A program made the position numbers and the translations under genes. Source: Balneola sp. (GTDB lineage Bacteria; Bacteroidota; Rhodothermia; Balneolales; Balneolaceae). Taken from it: a stretch of 64,000 bases of DNA. The notes beneath the pieces are model-generated. The model had not been told where the DNA came from. It saw only the letters and a program-made list of their open reading frames with translations, and did not search any database. Within the stretch, counting starts at the first letter, position 1. Each line of letters starts with the position of its first letter. The stretch spans positions 45,438 through 109,437 of the forward strand of contig JAEPPZ010000005.1 of NCBI GenBank assembly GCA_017640785.1. The letters run 5' to 3'. This document shows positions 62,036-64,000 of this stretch, piece by piece.

Positions 62036-62757
62036 TGTCATTAGCTAAGAAATCTTTCTTTTTTTTATTTCTGCTATCAATCTTTGGGTCGCAAACTACT
62101 TTAGGTTTTCAGGTTTCTACTGATACTTCTTCGGTAGTCGAGGTCAGAATTCCTCACGAAGATTCGATTGAAGCTTACCAAAATGATGAGGATTTCAATT
62201 ATGAAGTCGATCCTGAGGAGTCTCAATCCTGGATGTTGCTTTTTCTGGTTTGGATACTTGATCTCTTTGGAAAGGTATTTGGCAATACATACGGCGTTAT
62301 CTCATTAAAATTTATTCTCATTCTCTTTTTCGTGATTGCATTGGCACTACTGATCAATGCTCTGTTTAAAGGGAATATGGGGAGTGCATTTACCGGACAA
62401 TCTGCCTCCAAGAAACTTAAAGTTGATCTTAATAATGAGCATATCGACTCAGTTGATCTGGACGCTTTAATGAAAGAAGCGATCCGAAACAATGATTTCA
62501 GACTAGCTGCCCGCTACCTCTATTTGAAGGCCCTTCAGAACTTAAACGAAGCTAACCTGATCGTTTGGGCGGTAGATAAAACCAACTCCGAGTATCTGAA
62601 CGAAATACAAAACCATCCGGGTAGAGAGGCTTTCAGCAAACTTACGTTAATTCATGATTATACCGAATATGGAGATTTTGAAATAGATGATTCCGGATTC
62701 AGTAACATGAAAAGACATTATGAAAATTTGTTAGCAAAACTTGGAAGTCGCTCATGA
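62035..62757 (+). CDS. DUF4129-like membrane protein
   Basis: A 240-residue protein: signal peptide (ends TTLGFQ), an acidic periplasmic stretch (HEDSIEAYQNDEDFN), one membrane helix at about 90-110, then a cytosolic part with the DUF4129 pattern (LDALMKEAIRNNDFRLAARYLYLKALQNLN ... FSKLTLIHDYTEYGDF). DUF4129 proteins lie beside MoxR, DUF58 and DUF4350 proteins in many genomes. The gene overlaps both neighbours by 1 and 4 bp. Role unknown; a link to transglutaminase-like or chaperone systems is known only by association. Confidence 0.75.
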   Translation: MSLAKKSFFFLFLLSIFGSQTTLGFQVSTDTSSVVEVRIPHEDSIEAYQNDEDFNYEVDPEESQSWMLLFLVWILDLFGKVFGNTYGVISLKFILILFFVIALALLINALFKGNMGSAFTGQSASKKLKVDLNNEHIDSVDLDALMKEAIRNNDFRLAARYLYLKALQNLNEANLIVWAVDKTNSEYLNEIQNHPGREAFSKLTLIHDYTEYGDFEIDDSGFSNMKRHYENLLAKLGSRS

Positions 62758-63977
62758 ATAGAAAAGAGATTATATATCTTTCTGTTATGGGAGTGGCAAT
62801 TGTGCTCTATTTGGGGTTACAAATATTCGGCCCAAAGCCAATTGATTGGTCAGAAAGCTATTCTTCCTTAGATAAGATCCCTTATGGCGGATATATATTA
62901 AAACAGGAACTACCTGTTCTATCCCCTTCGGATCAGGTTGAGATCAACCATAAACCTCTTTTCCAATCTTTGAATGATGAATTCAGCGGTTTAGAAGCTG
63001 AGCTGAATTGGATCTTTATAAATTCCCGGATCGGCTTTGACCCTTTTGAAACTGATCTGCTTTTGCAAAGAGTGAATGAAGGGGATCAGGTTTTTATAGC
63101 AGCCTCAGAATTTTCTTCCAAATTCGCGGACACCCTGAATCTGGAAACTGATTATGAATATTCTCCCTGGGACTCAAGTATTACCAATTTTGAAGTACAA
63201 TCACCGGAAGATTTCTCCCTTAGCTTTTCAAATCCCGCATTGGATTCTACCAAAAAATGGACATACCCTAAGCTATTAAGAAGGTATTTCAGTTCTTTCG
63301 ATTCTACATCCACAACTATACTCGGAACAGATAATGCCTCTGCTGTTAACTTTATTAAAGTCAGCTTTGGTGATGGAGCATTTTTTCTACATTCGAACCC
63401 TGCCGTATTCACTAATTACTTTCTGAGGGATGTGGAATACGCCGACTATGCTTTTAAGGCTTTGTCGTACCTACCACCTGAAAACCGAATTGTTTGGGAT
63501 GAGCACTACAAGATTGGAAGAAGATATGAGGATTCACCCATCAAATATGTGCTGGCAAATGCCGATCTTAAAATGGGATGGTATCTTGCAATCGTGGGAA
63601 TTATACTATTTATGATCTTCCGCGGAAAAAGAAAACAAAGGATCATTCCAATTATAAAACCTCCGGTTAATTCCAGTATTGAATTCGCAAAAACTATCGG
63701 AGATCTGTATTTAGAAAAAGGAAATCACCATACAATTGCCTTAAAAAGAATAGATTTTTTCCTGGAGTATATTCGATCAAACCTTGGGCTGGAAACCTAT
63801 AAAGTTGATGACCAATTTATTTCGGATGTTTCTCGGCGATCAGGGATTGAAGAGTCAGAAATAGATAAACTCTTTTCGTTAATTGCTGATATTCGACAAA
63901 ATGACAAAATAGACACGTCCAGCCTAAAACTTTTAACAAACAGAATCGACTGGTTCTATAATCAAAGTAAAAGATGA
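62754..63977 (+). CDS. DUF4350-like membrane-anchored protein
   Basis: A 407-residue protein with one membrane helix near the N-terminus (about 7-23) and another near residue 275 (WYLAIVGIILFMIF), separated by a periplasmic alpha/beta part (SLDKIPYGGYILKQEL, WIFINSRIGFDPFETDLLLQRVNEGDQVFI). This is the pattern of DUF4350 (intracellular-protease/GATase-like periplasmic fold). A cytosolic helical tail follows. It overlaps the DUF4129-like gene by 4 bp (ATGA) and its stop overlaps the next ATG. Confidence 0.75.
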   Translation: MNRKEIIYLSVMGVAIVLYLGLQIFGPKPIDWSESYSSLDKIPYGGYILKQELPVLSPSDQVEINHKPLFQSLNDEFSGLEAELNWIFINSRIGFDPFETDLLLQRVNEGDQVFIAASEFSSKFADTLNLETDYEYSPWDSSITNFEVQSPEDFSLSFSNPALDSTKKWTYPKLLRRYFSSFDSTSTTILGTDNASAVNFIKVSFGDGAFFLHSNPAVFTNYFLRDVEYADYAFKALSYLPPENRIVWDEHYKIGRRYEDSPIKYVLANADLKMGWYLAIVGIILFMIFRGKRKQRIIPIIKPPVNSSIEFAKTIGDLYLEKGNHHTIALKRIDFFLEYIRSNLGLETYKVDDQFISDVSRRSGIEESEIDKLFSLIADIRQNDKIDTSSLKLLTNRIDWFYNQSKR

Positions 63978-64000
63978 GTTCACAAGATAACACACAAGAT
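63974..64000 (+). CDS. partial start of the next gene, probably a MoxR ATPase
   Basis: ATG at 63974 overlaps the previous stop (ATGA) and opens MSSQDNTQD, then the window ends. Nothing in these nine residues identifies it. In comparable clusters the gene after DUF4350 is often a MoxR AAA+ ATPase, followed by DUF58, so that is the expectation from context only. Confidence 0.4.

Overview
The window is ordinary-looking chromosomal DNA of moderate-to-low GC from a Gram-negative bacterium of the Bacteroidota/Balneolota type. The evidence is: several promoter -7 boxes of the TAnnTTTG kind instead of sigma70 boxes; a TonB-dependent receptor with an N-terminal carboxypeptidase-regulatory-like domain paired with a secreted lipoprotein; a very large surface/outer-membrane protein; an exbB-exbD-exbD operon; a DsbD fused to a thioredoxin domain; and intergenic palindromes typical of that group. 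A marine Balneola/Gracilimonas-like organism is my guess, not a demonstrated assignment. No phage, transposase, CRISPR or plasmid gene was seen.

Layout. 0-9.3 kb: a secreted beta-propeller protein, three consecutive exported amidohydrolase-family genes (only the middle one keeps the metal ligands), two small membrane proteins, an M28 peptidase lipoprotein, a small CxxC protein and queD. 9.5-13.5 kb: a TonB receptor and a beta-helix lipoprotein. 13.7-19 kb: ftsH, thiL and an ExbB/ExbD operon. 19-26 kb: a 1.15-kDa-residue-scale (about 1160 aa) outer-membrane-type protein with no normal start codon, dsbD, and the rpsF-rpsR-rplI operon. 26-27.4 kb: a 1.4-kb gene-free island of palindromic repeats. 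27.4-39.9 kb: respiratory complex I membrane subunits nuoL-nuoM-(pterin carbinolamine dehydratase)-nuoN and, about 5.4 kb away, nuoJ-nuoK. Between them lie an NhaD-type antiporter, an Omp85-type barrel, a lipoprotein and a duplicated, partly deleted Spy-like locus. uppP precedes nuoJ.

40-50 kb: moxR with two small membrane proteins (one ExbD-like), the cmk-rpsA unit, rpsT-gpmI, and clpC. 51-54 kb: a sugar epimerase and a glycosyltransferase, then six tRNA genes (Pro, Arg, Cys, Glu, His, Glu). 54-59 kb: a FucP-type sugar transporter, a membrane glycosyltransferase, a MerR regulator, and the divergent heme A/heme O synthases ctaA and ctaB. 59-64 kb: an RDD protein divergent from a tightly overlapping operon of SpoIIM-like, polytopic membrane, DUF4129-like and DUF4350-like proteins, with the next gene starting at the window edge (probably a moxR, from the usual order of such clusters).

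Most genes are housekeeping. The points that deserve a second look are: (i) the amidohydrolase triplet with two degenerate members; (ii) a pterin dehydratase locked inside the nuo operon; (iii) a perfect intrinsic-terminator sequence inside a signal-peptide coding region; (iv) the duplicated Spy-like locus, where one copy kept only its signal peptide and was cut down by a deletion; (v) the repeat island at 26-27.4 kb; (vi) a probable CTG start; and (vii) the moxR/ExbD-like mini-locus. I saw no compelling new defence or mobile system.
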